A DNA stretch of 6,510 bases from Candidatus Nomurabacteria bacterium (GTDB lineage Bacteria; Patescibacteriota; Minisyncoccia; Phycocordibacterales; CSBR16-119). Below the pieces are notes generated by a model. It did not search any database. It worked only from the letters and a program-made list of their open reading frames with translations, and was not told where the DNA came from. Below, in pieces: positions 1 through 6,510 of the stretch (position 1 is the first letter of the stretch; each line of letters begins with the position of its first letter). The stretch lies in the NCBI GenBank assembly GCA_007117675.1, contig SKGB01000015.1:1-6510 (forward strand). The letters are read 5' to 3'. The position numbers and the translations under genes are program-made.

Positions 1-2060
1 GGAAGCAGACGCAGGAGTCTCTTTTTGACACATCAGGTCGACAGGTAGCTGGCTGGACCAATAAACTAATATGGGGTGACAACAAGCTCATTCTTTCATC
101 ACTCAAGAATGGTCCTTTACGCAAACAAATTGATGAACAAGGCGGGCTCAAGCTTATTTATATTGACCCACCATTTGATGTTGGAGCAGATTTTTCAACT
201 AAGATTGAAATTGGCAATGAGGAGTTGACCAAAAAGCCTTCCGTGTTAGAGGAGGTGGCTTACAGGGACACTTGGGGTAAGGGGACTGACAGCTTTATTT
301 CAATGATTTATGAAAGACTCAAATTAATGCACGAACTTTTAGCAGACGATGGATCAATCTATGTTCACTGTGATTATAGAGTCAGTGCACATATGAAGTT
401 AATTCTTGACGAAATATTTGGAGAAACTAGCTTCATAAATGAGATTTTATGGAAGAGAAAAGGTGGCTCGGCTCTAAGTACGATGGCAAAGATGTCAATC
501 AATACTGATACGATATATCTATATTCCAAGTCAAAGTCCCCTGTGTGGAATAAAGTTTATATGAACTTCGACCAAGAATATATTGACCAGATGTTTACAA
601 AGGAGGATGAGGACGGAAGAAAATATATGATTAATGTTACAAGTAGTCCTTCCTACAGACCAAATCTAATGTACGATTTTAGAGGATATAAGACTCCTCC
701 AAACGGATGGCGGTATTCAAAAAACAAAATGGAAGAACTTGCTGCAGCGGGTAAAATATATTTCCCAGAAGATAAAAGTAAGCAGGTCTATAAGAAAATT
801 TATCTAGATGAATACGAAGGTCAGTTAGTCACTAACTTATGGTCAGATATCAAATTGTTAAAAGGTAAAAACAAGGAGCTTTTAGATTACCCAACGCAAA
901 AGCCAGAGTCTCTTGTTGAGAGAATAATCAATATATCTTCAAACGAAGGTGATCTAGTTGCTGATTTTTTTGTAGGTTCTGGCACTACCGCCGCAGTAGC
1001 AGAAAAACTTGGTCGTAAATGGATTTGTTCAGACCTTGGGCGTTTTGGTGTACATACAACTAGAAAGCGGATGATAAATGTACAGCGTGAGCTTAAAAAA
1101 GAAGGAAAAGATTTCCGCGCATTTGAAATACTTAACCTTGGCAAGTATGAACGAGACGCTTATGTAAAAGTAGATGGTGACCTGAAGAAAGAGGAGCGCC
1201 AGAAGCTAGAAGCTCAAAAAGAACGTGACTTTATCAAGCTTATTTTGCAAGCATACAAAGCTGAAGGTCTAGACTCGTTTGAACACTTTGTCGGTAAAAA
1301 ACGAGACCGAGTTGTAGCAGTTGGTCCACTAACCGACCCTGTTTCAGTGCAGTTCATTCTTGACGCCTGCCACGAAGCTAGAGAAAAAGGACTGACCAAA
1401 ATAGATATTCTTGGCTTCGAGTTTGGAATGGGTATAGATAAAGATGTGCTTGTTACTGAAGACAAGTGTCGGGGAATAGATATAAATCTCAAAATCATTC
1501 CTGGTGAGGTGTTTGACAAACGTGCTATTGAGCGAGGTCACGTCAAGTTCTATGACCTTGCGTATGTAGACTTTAAGCCACACGTTTCAGGTCGAGGTGA
1601 CAAGAAAGAATTGAAGGTTGAACTCACTGATTTTGCTGTGTTTTATAACCAAGACGACATTGACTCCGTGGGTGAAAAACTAAAAGCTGGTAGTTCAAAA
1701 GTCGTGCTTGATGGCGGTCAGGTCATAAAACTTACTAAAGAAAAGGACTCCGAAGTAATTACTCGTGAGGTTCTAACAAAAGAATGGACTGACTGGATTG
1801 ATTACTGGTCGGTAGACTTTGATTTTGAGAGTAAGAAAGAGATTGTGCGTGTTGAAGAGGATGGTCAGGAGGTTGAAAAATGGACTGGTAACTATGTCTT
1901 TGAAAACGAGTGGCAGTCATTTCGCACCAAGAAAGTCCGCTCACTAGAGCTAACATCGGCAGTCGTCACGGTTCTTGCAGGAGAAAAGAGAGCGATTGCT
2001 GTCAAAGTGATTGATATCTTCGGTAACGATACGACCAAGGTAATTGAGGTTAATATATGA
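1..2060 (+). CDS. mod: Type III Mod-like N6-adenine DNA methyltransferase (5' partial)
   Basis: This protein should transfer a methyl group from S-adenosylmethionine to adenine N6 in a specific site, protecting host DNA and providing target recognition for the downstream Res subunit. The frame is open from base 3 without a stop, so the gene begins left of the window; 685 residues are visible. Motifs run in the beta-class (permuted) order. IWGDN is at 69-83, catalytic motif IV DPPF at 165-176, and a stretch typical of these enzymes (ADDGSIYVHCD) follows just after 340. A probable target-recognition region comes next, then motif X PTQKPE at 891-908 and SAM-binding motif I FVGSGT at 969-986. The roughly 320 residues after that form a long C-terminal region with a VAVGPLTDPV segment near 1313 and a beta-rich end (VIDIFGNDT). 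I recall similar tails in Mod proteins paired with Res-like nucleases. A TTG at 225 looks like a start but lies downstream of DPPF and is not the true start. The TGA stop overlaps the next gene's ATG. Methylation specificity cannot be read from the sequence. Confidence 0.93.
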   Translation, partial: KQTQESLFDTSGRQVAGWTNKLIWGDNKLILSSLKNGPLRKQIDEQGGLKLIYIDPPFDVGADFSTKIEIGNEELTKKPSVLEEVAYRDTWGKGTDSFISMIYERLKLMHELLADDGSIYVHCDYRVSAHMKLILDEIFGETSFINEILWKRKGGSALSTMAKMSINTDTIYLYSKSKSPVWNKVYMNFDQEYIDQMFTKEDEDGRKYMINVTSSPSYRPNLMYDFRGYKTPPNGWRYSKNKMEELAAAGKIYFPEDKSKQVYKKIYLDEYEGQLVTNLWSDIKLLKGKNKELLDYPTQKPESLVERIINISSNEGDLVADFFVGSGTTAAVAEKLGRKWICSDLGRFGVHTTRKRMINVQRELKKEGKDFRAFEILNLGKYERDAYVKVDGDLKKEERQKLEAQKERDFIKLILQAYKAEGLDSFEHFVGKKRDRVVAVGPLTDPVSVQFILDACHEAREKGLTKIDILGFEFGMGIDKDVLVTEDKCRGIDINLKIIPGEVFDKRAIERGHVKFYDLAYVDFKPHVSGRGDKKELKVELTDFAVFYNQDDIDSVGEKLKAGSSKVVLDGGQVIKLTKEKDSEVITREVLTKEWTDWIDYWSVDFDFESKKEIVRVEEDGQEVEKWTGNYVFENEWQSFRTKKVRSLELTSAVVTVLAGEKRAIAVKVIDIFGNDTTKVIEVNI
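2046..2050 (+). promoter_or_regulatory. Shine-Dalgarno site for the membrane-protein gene
   Basis: GAGGT sits inside the last codons of the methyltransferase gene, six bases before the ATG at 2057. This is good spacing and the clearest ribosome-binding site in the window. It favours the ATG at 2057 over the in-frame ATG at 2078. Together with the ATGA overlap it supports coupled translation from the upstream gene. Confidence 0.65.
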
Positions 2061-2731
2061 CCCTAGAAAGTTTACAAATGAGTGACTATATTCAATTTAC
2101 TTCAGCTTTTTTAGGTGCGTTCTTTGCTTTTGTATTTTTTGCCCTGGGACATTTATGGACTTCATCACGCAAAGAGCGAAAAAATGCAATAGCTGATATT
2201 GGAAGACTGCAGGAGTTTATGGCAATGCAAACTTACTATTTTGAAACAAATCTACTTATCTATGAAAATCTTATTAAAAGCGAAAACCCAATTGCAATAA
2301 ATCTGAGCGGTTTTACAGCATTCCCAATAGAAGAGTACTTTTTCTGCAAGTTAAACAAGTATCAAGTAAGCTTATCTCTTATGCGCTATATAGTTGATTT
2401 GAAGGTGCTTAATGCGGATATTGAGTCATTGAATAAATGGTTAGCAGAACTTACCGACTTCTCTCGTATTGCAATGTTGGAGCAAAAAGAAGACCATTTT
2501 AGAGATACTTTAACTGATAGCGCAAAGAAGTTTAAGGAGCAGGCAGATAAATTGAAAAGCCACCTGACATCTACAAAGGAAGAAGTACCTAGAATACTTG
2601 CAGAACTAGCTCTTACTCAAGATTACTTAAGAAGCAGTATCTTCCGAAGATTTTATATAAAACTAAGGACCTACTTTGATGATACTTACCGAGAAGAGAG
2701 GTTAAAAAAGTTTATGAATAGCACAGAATAA
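2057..2731 (+). CDS. Unrecognised membrane-anchored helical protein inside the RM operon
   Basis: I do not recognise this 224-residue protein. Residues about 11-34 form one strongly hydrophobic segment rich in Phe and Ala (SAFLGAFFAFVFFALGHLW). It is followed at once by a basic stretch (SSRKERK), so by the positive-inside rule the long C-terminal part should lie in the cytoplasm. There is no signal-peptidase-like site, so it reads as a signal anchor. The rest is mostly charged and helical; residues about 115-190 are rich in Leu, Lys and Glu and suggest a coiled coil. No enzymatic motif, Walker box or nuclease signature is visible. It overlaps the methyltransferase stop by four bases and ends one base before the Res start, so it is surely co-transcribed and probably translationally coupled with both. 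A role in placing or controlling the restriction complex at the inner membrane is inference; a cargo gene or an abortive-infection effector is also possible. That it is a real gene is well supported; its function is unknown. Confidence 0.88.
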   Translation: MTLESLQMSDYIQFTSAFLGAFFAFVFFALGHLWTSSRKERKNAIADIGRLQEFMAMQTYYFETNLLIYENLIKSENPIAINLSGFTAFPIEEYFFCKLNKYQVSLSLMRYIVDLKVLNADIESLNKWLAELTDFSRIAMLEQKEDHFRDTLTDSAKKFKEQADKLKSHLTSTKEEVPRILAELALTQDYLRSSIFRRFYIKLRTYFDDTYREERLKKFMNSTE

Positions 2732-2732
2732 T

Positions 2733-5423
2733 ATGGCATTACATAAAGATTTTCCAAAAGATAAGTTCGCAATCGCACCAGCCAATACTCGCTGGTTTCC
2801 TGCTGAGGAAGACTTGCGTGAGCAAGGTGGCTATGAGCGCCTCCTGCCACCCCTTGTTGCTCAAGTACGAGAAGAAGTACAAGAATGGCGTGAAAATGGC
2901 TATGAAGGAGCTTCTCAGACCTCTCAGGCATTATTGAAATGGTGGTTTACTGAAATACATACAAAACTTAACGCTGACGGCACAGCTTTTCAATTTCAAT
3001 ACTATTTTGCACAGCGTGAAGCAGTAGAGACTATCGTCTGGCTTTACGACGTTGCCCGTGCTCGCGGAAAACACGACTTGATGCGCTTCGATAAGATGGG
3101 ACGTTTAAGTGGACAGATGTTTGATGAAGATTGGTTGCGAATGGTCATCAAAATGGCGACAGGTAGTGGTAAGACCAAGGTAATGTCGCTTATTATCGTA
3201 TGGGCATACTTTCATAAACTGTACGAAGAAGATTCAGAATTAGCTCGCAACTTCTTACTGATTGCTCCTAACGTGATTGTATTTGAGCGTATCAAGGTAG
3301 ATTTTGAAGGTCAGAAGATTTTTTATGATGATCCAATGCTTCCTGATGATGGCTTTGAAGGACGTAACTGGAATGAGGATTTTCAAATCAACATACACTT
3401 TCAGGATGACGTTGGACACATCTCCGACACTGGCAATATATTTTTAACAAACATCCACCGTGTATACGCTGGCGATATAGACGAAGCGTCTTTTGAAGAC
3501 GAAAATACTTCTGACTATTTCCTTGGTGAGAAAGCGGTTGCTAAAACAAATGCCAATCGCACTGATTTGGGAGAAATCGTTCGAGAAATTGACGAGCTGA
3601 TAGTTATTAATGATGAAGCTCACCATATACACGACCCAAAGATGGCGTGGTTCAAGTCTATTGCAGATATTCATAATCAGCTTCAATTAAAGGGTGGTGG
3701 GTTGCCGTTACAAATTGACGTAACCGCAACTCCCAAAGACGCAAAAGGACGTATTTTCCCACAAGTGGTCTCAGACTATCCTCTGGTAGAAGCAATTTAT
3801 CAAGAAGTGGTTAAATTGCCTGTTTTGCCAGACTCTCGTAGTCGAGCACAGCTCAATGAAAATGAAAGTTCTAACTTCGTTGAGCGGTACAAAGATTACA
3901 TCGACCTCGGTTTTATAGAGTGGAAGAAGTCATATGACGAGTACCTAGCAACTGGAAAGAAGTCTCTTCTTTTTGTGATGGTTGATGATACGACCAATTG
4001 TGATGATGTGGCCGCTTATTTGGAAGCTACATACCCTGAACTAAAAGATGGTGTTCTTACCATTCACACTAACAAGAGTGGTGAAATAGCTGAAAATGCA
4101 ACAGGTAAAAAAGAAAAAGAATTGCAAGAACTTAGAAGACAGTCAAACGAGATTGACAGTATGGATAGTCCGTTCAAAGCCATAGTATCGGTCCTTATGC
4201 TTAAAGAAGGATGGGATGTGAAGAACGTAACCACTATCGTCGGTCTACGTCCATATTCTGCAAAATCACAAGTACTGCCTGAACAAACACTTGGTCGAGG
4301 TCTGCGAAAAATGTTTTTTGGTCAAGATGTAAAAGAATATGTCAGTGTTGTTGGGACGCCAGCATTTATGGATTTTGTTGAGTCTATTCGAGCAGAGGGT
4401 GTGACGCTTGATACTCGCTCAATGGGTAACAAAAGCCCACTGAAAGGACCCGAAGTAATCGAGGTTGAGCACGAGAATGTAAAGAAAGATATTGATGCGC
4501 TAGATATTGAGTTACCAATTCTGACACCTCGCATTCAAAGAGAGTTCAAGAACTTAAATGACTTGGATATTGATAACTTTGAGTTTTCACCTGTCACCCC
4601 AAAAGAGTTCTCGGCGGATGAACAGAAAGAAATAGTCTTTGAAGATGTAATTGAAAATGGTGAACACCACAAGATTGTGTTCGACTCGGTGCAATCAATC
4701 TCATATCAAAACGTACTATCCTATTTTGTGCAGGTTATTCGCAAAGACTTACGACTCGTTCGCTCGAGCGACGCTATCCTCTTTGAGAAAGTAAAGAAGT
4801 TTGTGCAGTCAAAATTGTTCGGCACAGAAGTTGATTTGAATGACACAAACATACTTCGCAACCTTTCAGAGCTAGAACCAAAGAAAACCATCATTGAAAC
4901 ATTTAAGAAAGCTGTGAATGAACTAACAGTTCAAGATGTCGGTGATACCGAAGTGCAGAACTATATTAAAGTCAGTGAAGCTCGTCCGTTTGTGGTTAAT
5001 CAAAACAGGTATCTTATTCCGAAAAAATCAGTATTCAATAAAATTGTCGGCGATAGTGAGTTTGAACTTGAGTTTGCTGATTGGCTTGAGTCACTAGACG
5101 ATGAGATAACATCATTTGCTAAAAATTACATCGAAATACACTTCAAAATCGAATATAAGACCTCTACTGGCTCGATTGCTAACTACTACCCAGATTTCTT
5201 TGTGAAAGTCGACAATTCGACTATTTATGTGGTTGAGACTAAGGGTCGCGAAGACCTAGACGATATTGAGAAAATCAAACGTCTCAAGCAGTGGTGCGAT
5301 GATGCTACCGAGCGAATATCAGGGAAAACGTATACCGCACTGTATGTTATGCAGGAGGATTGGGATAAATACCAGCCTAAAACCTTTAAGGATTTAGCTG
5401 AGAACTTCAAAGTCACTTCTTGA
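2733..5423 (+). CDS. res: Type III Res-like restriction subunit: DEAH helicase with PD-ExK nuclease
   Basis: This is the ATP-dependent translocase and endonuclease partner of the upstream methyltransferase; it should cut unmethylated DNA in the cytoplasm. At 896 residues it is close to the usual size for Res subunits. An N-terminal region contains a Q-motif-like segment (FQYYFAQREAVETIVWL, about 88-104). Superfamily 2 helicase motifs follow: Walker A ATGSGKT at 142-148, motif Ia around LLIAPN at 175-180, DEAH at 294-297, TATP at 331-334, a motif IV-like SLLFVMVDD at 411-419, LKEGWDVKNV at 490-499, and motif VI QTLGRGLR at 518-525. The C-terminal nuclease shows YYPDF (Asp821) and VVETKG (Glu835, Lys837), a complete PD-ExK core, so the protein looks intact. 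It may belong to the family annotated as BPTD_3080-type restriction endonucleases rather than the classic EcoP1I branch; I cannot confirm this. The ATG comes one base after the previous stop with no convincing Shine-Dalgarno site, which suggests re-initiation by terminating ribosomes. Confidence 0.95.
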   Translation: MALHKDFPKDKFAIAPANTRWFPAEEDLREQGGYERLLPPLVAQVREEVQEWRENGYEGASQTSQALLKWWFTEIHTKLNADGTAFQFQYYFAQREAVETIVWLYDVARARGKHDLMRFDKMGRLSGQMFDEDWLRMVIKMATGSGKTKVMSLIIVWAYFHKLYEEDSELARNFLLIAPNVIVFERIKVDFEGQKIFYDDPMLPDDGFEGRNWNEDFQINIHFQDDVGHISDTGNIFLTNIHRVYAGDIDEASFEDENTSDYFLGEKAVAKTNANRTDLGEIVREIDELIVINDEAHHIHDPKMAWFKSIADIHNQLQLKGGGLPLQIDVTATPKDAKGRIFPQVVSDYPLVEAIYQEVVKLPVLPDSRSRAQLNENESSNFVERYKDYIDLGFIEWKKSYDEYLATGKKSLLFVMVDDTTNCDDVAAYLEATYPELKDGVLTIHTNKSGEIAENATGKKEKELQELRRQSNEIDSMDSPFKAIVSVLMLKEGWDVKNVTTIVGLRPYSAKSQVLPEQTLGRGLRKMFFGQDVKEYVSVVGTPAFMDFVESIRAEGVTLDTRSMGNKSPLKGPEVIEVEHENVKKDIDALDIELPILTPRIQREFKNLNDLDIDNFEFSPVTPKEFSADEQKEIVFEDVIENGEHHKIVFDSVQSISYQNVLSYFVQVIRKDLRLVRSSDAILFEKVKKFVQSKLFGTEVDLNDTNILRNLSELEPKKTIIETFKKAVNELTVQDVGDTEVQNYIKVSEARPFVVNQNRYLIPKKSVFNKIVGDSEFELEFADWLESLDDEITSFAKNYIEIHFKIEYKTSTGSIANYYPDFFVKVDNSTIYVVETKGREDLDDIEKIKRLKQWCDDATERISGKTYTALYVMQEDWDKYQPKTFKDLAENFKVTS

Positions 5424-5438
5424 GTAACTTTTGAGTAA
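5421..5438 (+). repeat. Short tandem TGAGTAA duplication at the res stop
   Basis: TGAGTAA occurs at 5421-5427 and again at 5432-5438, an 11-base period. The first copy contains the res stop codon, and the second supplies another in-frame stop (TAA at 5436-5438). It may be a small slippage duplication or a tandem stop. The short length means chance is also possible. Confidence 0.35.
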
Positions 5439-5456
5439 TGAGATTTCGGAAATAAA

Positions 5457-6095
5457 ATGAGTATCAGTGTAGAAAAATATAAAAAGATGATTGCAGGATA
5501 TCCAATAGAAACGCTTGAACAAATCAAGGTAATTGGTCACACTCTAACCTATGATACGAACAAGGTTGAGCTTGGTAAAAATGATTTGTATTCAATTGCA
5601 CAACTCACAAAATCGCTAACTGTACCAACTAATCAAATTAAAGCCATCTCCGAGAAGATGCACTCGAGCTGGTGTGTTTTCGAGGATGGTGAATTGAATG
5701 AGACTAACCTGAGCCACTTGGTAGAAGCGATTAATCAAGAGCTTGGGCAGTCACAAAAGTCAGTAAGCATTATCAAGAAAAAGAAGAATATCTTTTTGCA
5801 GTTTAGTGGTGATAAAAAACTCTATTTTCTTTCTGACGACACACACTCACGTCAAGCACGTCTAATCAGCTTTCTTACTGACCCTGCTATAGGCGTATCA
5901 AAATCTATAGACTCAATAATTGAATTTATATCTTTGCCAGACGATGATTTTAGAGATATCAAAGAGAAAAAAAATGTCCTGCGAAATACTCTTAAAAGAA
6001 TACAGAGGGAGTTAAAAAATGCGAATTGCTCAAAGACGTTCTCTTTTGAGTGGCGTTCAGCAAACACAGTAGCGTTACAGGTGAAAGACCGTTAG
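5457..6095 (+). CDS. Unrecognised protein with possible C-terminal winged-helix domain
   Basis: I do not recognise this 212-residue protein by name. The N-terminal two thirds are mixed helix and strand with no enzymatic motif; residues about 100-125 carry a lysine-rich stretch (IIKKKKNIFLQF) that looks beta-stranded. Residues about 132-208 have the pattern of a winged helix of the response-regulator-effector kind: RQARLISFLTDP, then a helix around SIDSIIEFISL, then LRNTLKRIQREL like a recognition helix, and a closing hairpin ending TVALQV. This is read from pattern alone. The gene follows res by 33 bases with no terminator between, so it is probably the last gene of the same operon; CGGA at 5447-5450 is a weak ribosome-binding site. 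It could be an autoregulator of the RM operon or an accessory DNA-binding subunit. An eight-A run at 5967-5974 lies inside the gene. Protein-coding status is likely; function is uncertain. Confidence 0.8.
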   Translation: MSISVEKYKKMIAGYPIETLEQIKVIGHTLTYDTNKVELGKNDLYSIAQLTKSLTVPTNQIKAISEKMHSSWCVFEDGELNETNLSHLVEAINQELGQSQKSVSIIKKKKNIFLQFSGDKKLYFLSDDTHSRQARLISFLTDPAIGVSKSIDSIIEFISLPDDDFRDIKEKKNVLRNTLKRIQRELKNANCSKTFSFEWRSANTVALQVKDR

Positions 6096-6181
6096 GTGTG
6101 GGATAAACTTAGTATTTTTTAAGGAGTCCCTAAGAATCGCTATAAATAAAGATTAGAATAAGCATCAAACGCACCGTCTCG

Positions 6182-6211
6182 CACCAACTAGTAATAGAGT
6201 TGGTGTTTTTT
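6182..6211 (+). terminator. Rho-independent terminator of the RM operon
   Basis: CACCAACT at 6182-6189 pairs perfectly with AGTTGGTG at 6198-6205 across an eight-base loop, and six T residues follow at once (6206-6211). It lies 86 bases after the last operon gene and faces the same way. The 86 bases between hold only a weak imperfect pairing (CTTAG at 6108-6112 with CTAAG at 6130-6134) and no clear gene. The stem is also present on the opposite strand but without a T run there, so the terminator is one-directional. Confidence 0.88.
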
Positions 6212-6225
6212 CTATTCTGTAATGG

Positions 6226-6393
6226 ATGGAGATTAGCACCAGCACAGTCAAAGAGTTTCAATCAGCTGTTAGAAAGGCATACAACCAATCTATTACCGAA
6301 GATGAAGCTCGTATTATTTTAGCTGACTTAGTCGGTTATTTCGATGTGCTGGCTCAAATCAATCATCAAGACAAATTGGATGCTGAGGTTTAA
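6226..6393 (+). CDS. Small hypothetical protein, 55 residues
   Basis: An ATG at 6226 opens a 55-codon frame ending in TAA at 6391-6393. The product begins MEISTSTVKEFQ and looks like a small acidic, all-helical protein: a first helix around VKEFQSAVRKAYN, then SITEDEARIILADLVGYFDVL and a polar tail. The hydrophobic spacing and the T-E-D-E-A helix cap look like real protein rather than random translation. I recall similar helical miniproteins with the layout 'F...Y...I...EA......L..' beside mobile elements in A+T-rich bacterial genomes, but their function is not known to me. There is no good Shine-Dalgarno site; the start lies only 14 bases after the terminator's T run, so its promoter would have to overlap the terminator or lie upstream. 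The frame stops six bases before the putative insertion-sequence end. It could be a small regulator, or a remnant cut by the insertion. Confidence 0.55.
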   Translation: MEISTSTVKEFQSAVRKAYNQSITEDEARIILADLVGYFDVLAQINHQDKLDAEV

Positions 6394-6399
6394 TCGGTA

Positions 6400-6510
6400 T
6401 GAAAGGTACCCCTTTCTTAAGACAACTTTTCTAAGGTATTATCACTTAGAAAATAACTATGGCAAAACAAGGATTTAGAATCGCAAAGGAAATCAAAGAC
6501 GAAATTATCA
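6400..6510 (+). mobile_element. Probable left end of an IS3-family insertion sequence (partial)
   Basis: From 6400 the sequence reads TGAAAGGTACCCCTTTCTT and continues AAGACA. IS3-family elements begin with TG and often have a CCCC block followed by AGACA-like bases within the first 25 or so bases of the terminal repeat, and this matches that layout. A transposase-like start codon follows at 6459, about 60 bases in, the usual distance to orfA. The first 17 bases also fold as a short hairpin (GAAAGG at 6401-6406, CCTTTC at 6411-6416). TATTAT at 6437-6442 could be a -10 box without a convincing -35. The right end, second frame and target duplication are outside the window, so the exact boundary is inferred. 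Confidence 0.5.
6459..6510 (+). CDS. Probable IS3-type transposase OrfA, first 17 codons (3' partial)
   Basis: The ATG at 6459 starts a frame that is still open at the window edge. The visible residues, MAKQGFRIAKEIKDEII, resemble the beginning of IS3-family OrfA proteins, where a short basic leader is followed by a helix of the form 'EIK..II.RI' that opens the helix-turn-helix DNA-binding domain. OrfA binds the terminal repeats and is normally joined to the catalytic OrfB by programmed frameshifting; neither can be seen here. There is no Shine-Dalgarno site before the ATG. With only 17 residues another helix-turn-helix protein is possible; the terminal-repeat-like sequence just upstream supports the transposase reading. 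Confidence 0.5.
   Translation, partial: MAKQGFRIAKEIKDEII

Noticed and set aside
965..971. Seven-T run in the codons just before the SAM motif of mod, considered as a phase-variation tract
   Set aside because: It is too short for typical type III mod phase variation, which uses long homopolymers or tandem repeats, and it is explained by Phe codons. No longer repeat is seen in the visible part of mod.
887..1956. Several minus-strand open frames of 65-101 codons opposite the methyltransferase
   Set aside because: They are antisense shadows of a well-supported gene, with low-complexity Ser/Ile/Arg-rich translations and no recognisable motif.
2078..2731. Alternative start at the second ATG of the membrane-protein gene
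   Set aside because: The ATG at 2057 has a well-spaced GAGGT and the ATGA overlap; the later ATG has no comparable site. The membrane segment is unaffected either way.
4760..4771. Perfect 12-base palindrome TCGCTCGAGCGA inside res
   Set aside because: It is a single occurrence within coding sequence and explained by the Arg-Ser-Ser-Asp codons; nothing supports an operator or methylation-site role.
3444..5527. Minus-strand open frames opposite res and the res/next-gene junction
   Set aside because: They lie within or across genes with clear helicase and nuclease motifs on the + strand; the translations show no domain and start sites are not supported.
5967..5974. Eight-A run in the fourth operon gene as a slippage switch
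   Set aside because: It is explained by Lys/Asn codons in an A-rich genome; the frame continues normally and there is no sign of an alternative product.
6161..6188. CGCACCA-containing stretch considered as a tRNA or tmRNA 3' end or attachment site
   Set aside because: No T-arm or acceptor pairing could be found upstream; the CACCA belongs to the terminator stem.
6401..6416. GAAAGG/CCTTTC hairpin considered as a terminator for the 55-codon gene
   Set aside because: The stem is only six base pairs and no T run follows; it fits better as part of the putative insertion-sequence end.
1..6510. CRISPR array, rRNA, tRNA or riboswitch
   Set aside because: No regularly spaced repeats and no recognisable structured RNA were seen on either strand.

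Overview
The window is a compact stretch of bacterial DNA, A+T-rich by eye, coding almost entirely on the + strand. It carries most of one restriction-modification operon and then the edge of what looks like an insertion sequence. TGA and TAA end genes in the expected places and no long gene contains an in-frame TGA, so the standard bacterial code fits; a code that reads TGA as glycine does not. The host cannot be named from this window. The style (A+T-rich, tightly packed, short intergenic gaps, weak Shine-Dalgarno sites, a short hypothetical protein next to a transposase-like gene) would suit a Patescibacteria/CPR-type genome, but that is only an impression.

Layout. Bases 1-2060 hold a DNA adenine methyltransferase of the type III Mod-like beta class, cut at its N-terminus by the window edge. 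Its catalytic DPPF motif lies at 165-176. Bases 2057-2731 overlap the methyltransferase stop by four bases (ATGA) and encode an unrecognised 224-residue protein with one N-terminal membrane segment and a helical, probably coiled-coil body. Bases 2733-5423 start one base after that stop and encode an 896-residue type III Res-like restriction subunit: a DEAH helicase/translocase with a C-terminal PD-ExK nuclease. After 33 bases, 5457-6095 encodes an unrecognised 212-residue protein whose last ~75 residues look like a winged helix. A clear intrinsic terminator at 6182-6211 closes the operon.

Beyond the terminator there is a small 55-codon gene (6226-6393). From about 6400 comes a likely IS3-type insertion sequence left end, with the first 17 codons of a transposase OrfA-like gene running off the right edge.

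How the genes work together. The methyltransferase should mark self DNA and supply site recognition; the helicase-nuclease should cleave unmodified DNA using ATP. The overlap and the one-base gap suggest that the three proteins are made by coupled translation. The unusual element is the membrane-anchored protein placed exactly between mod and res, which may tether or regulate the restriction complex at the membrane. The fourth gene is a candidate DNA-binding regulator or accessory factor.
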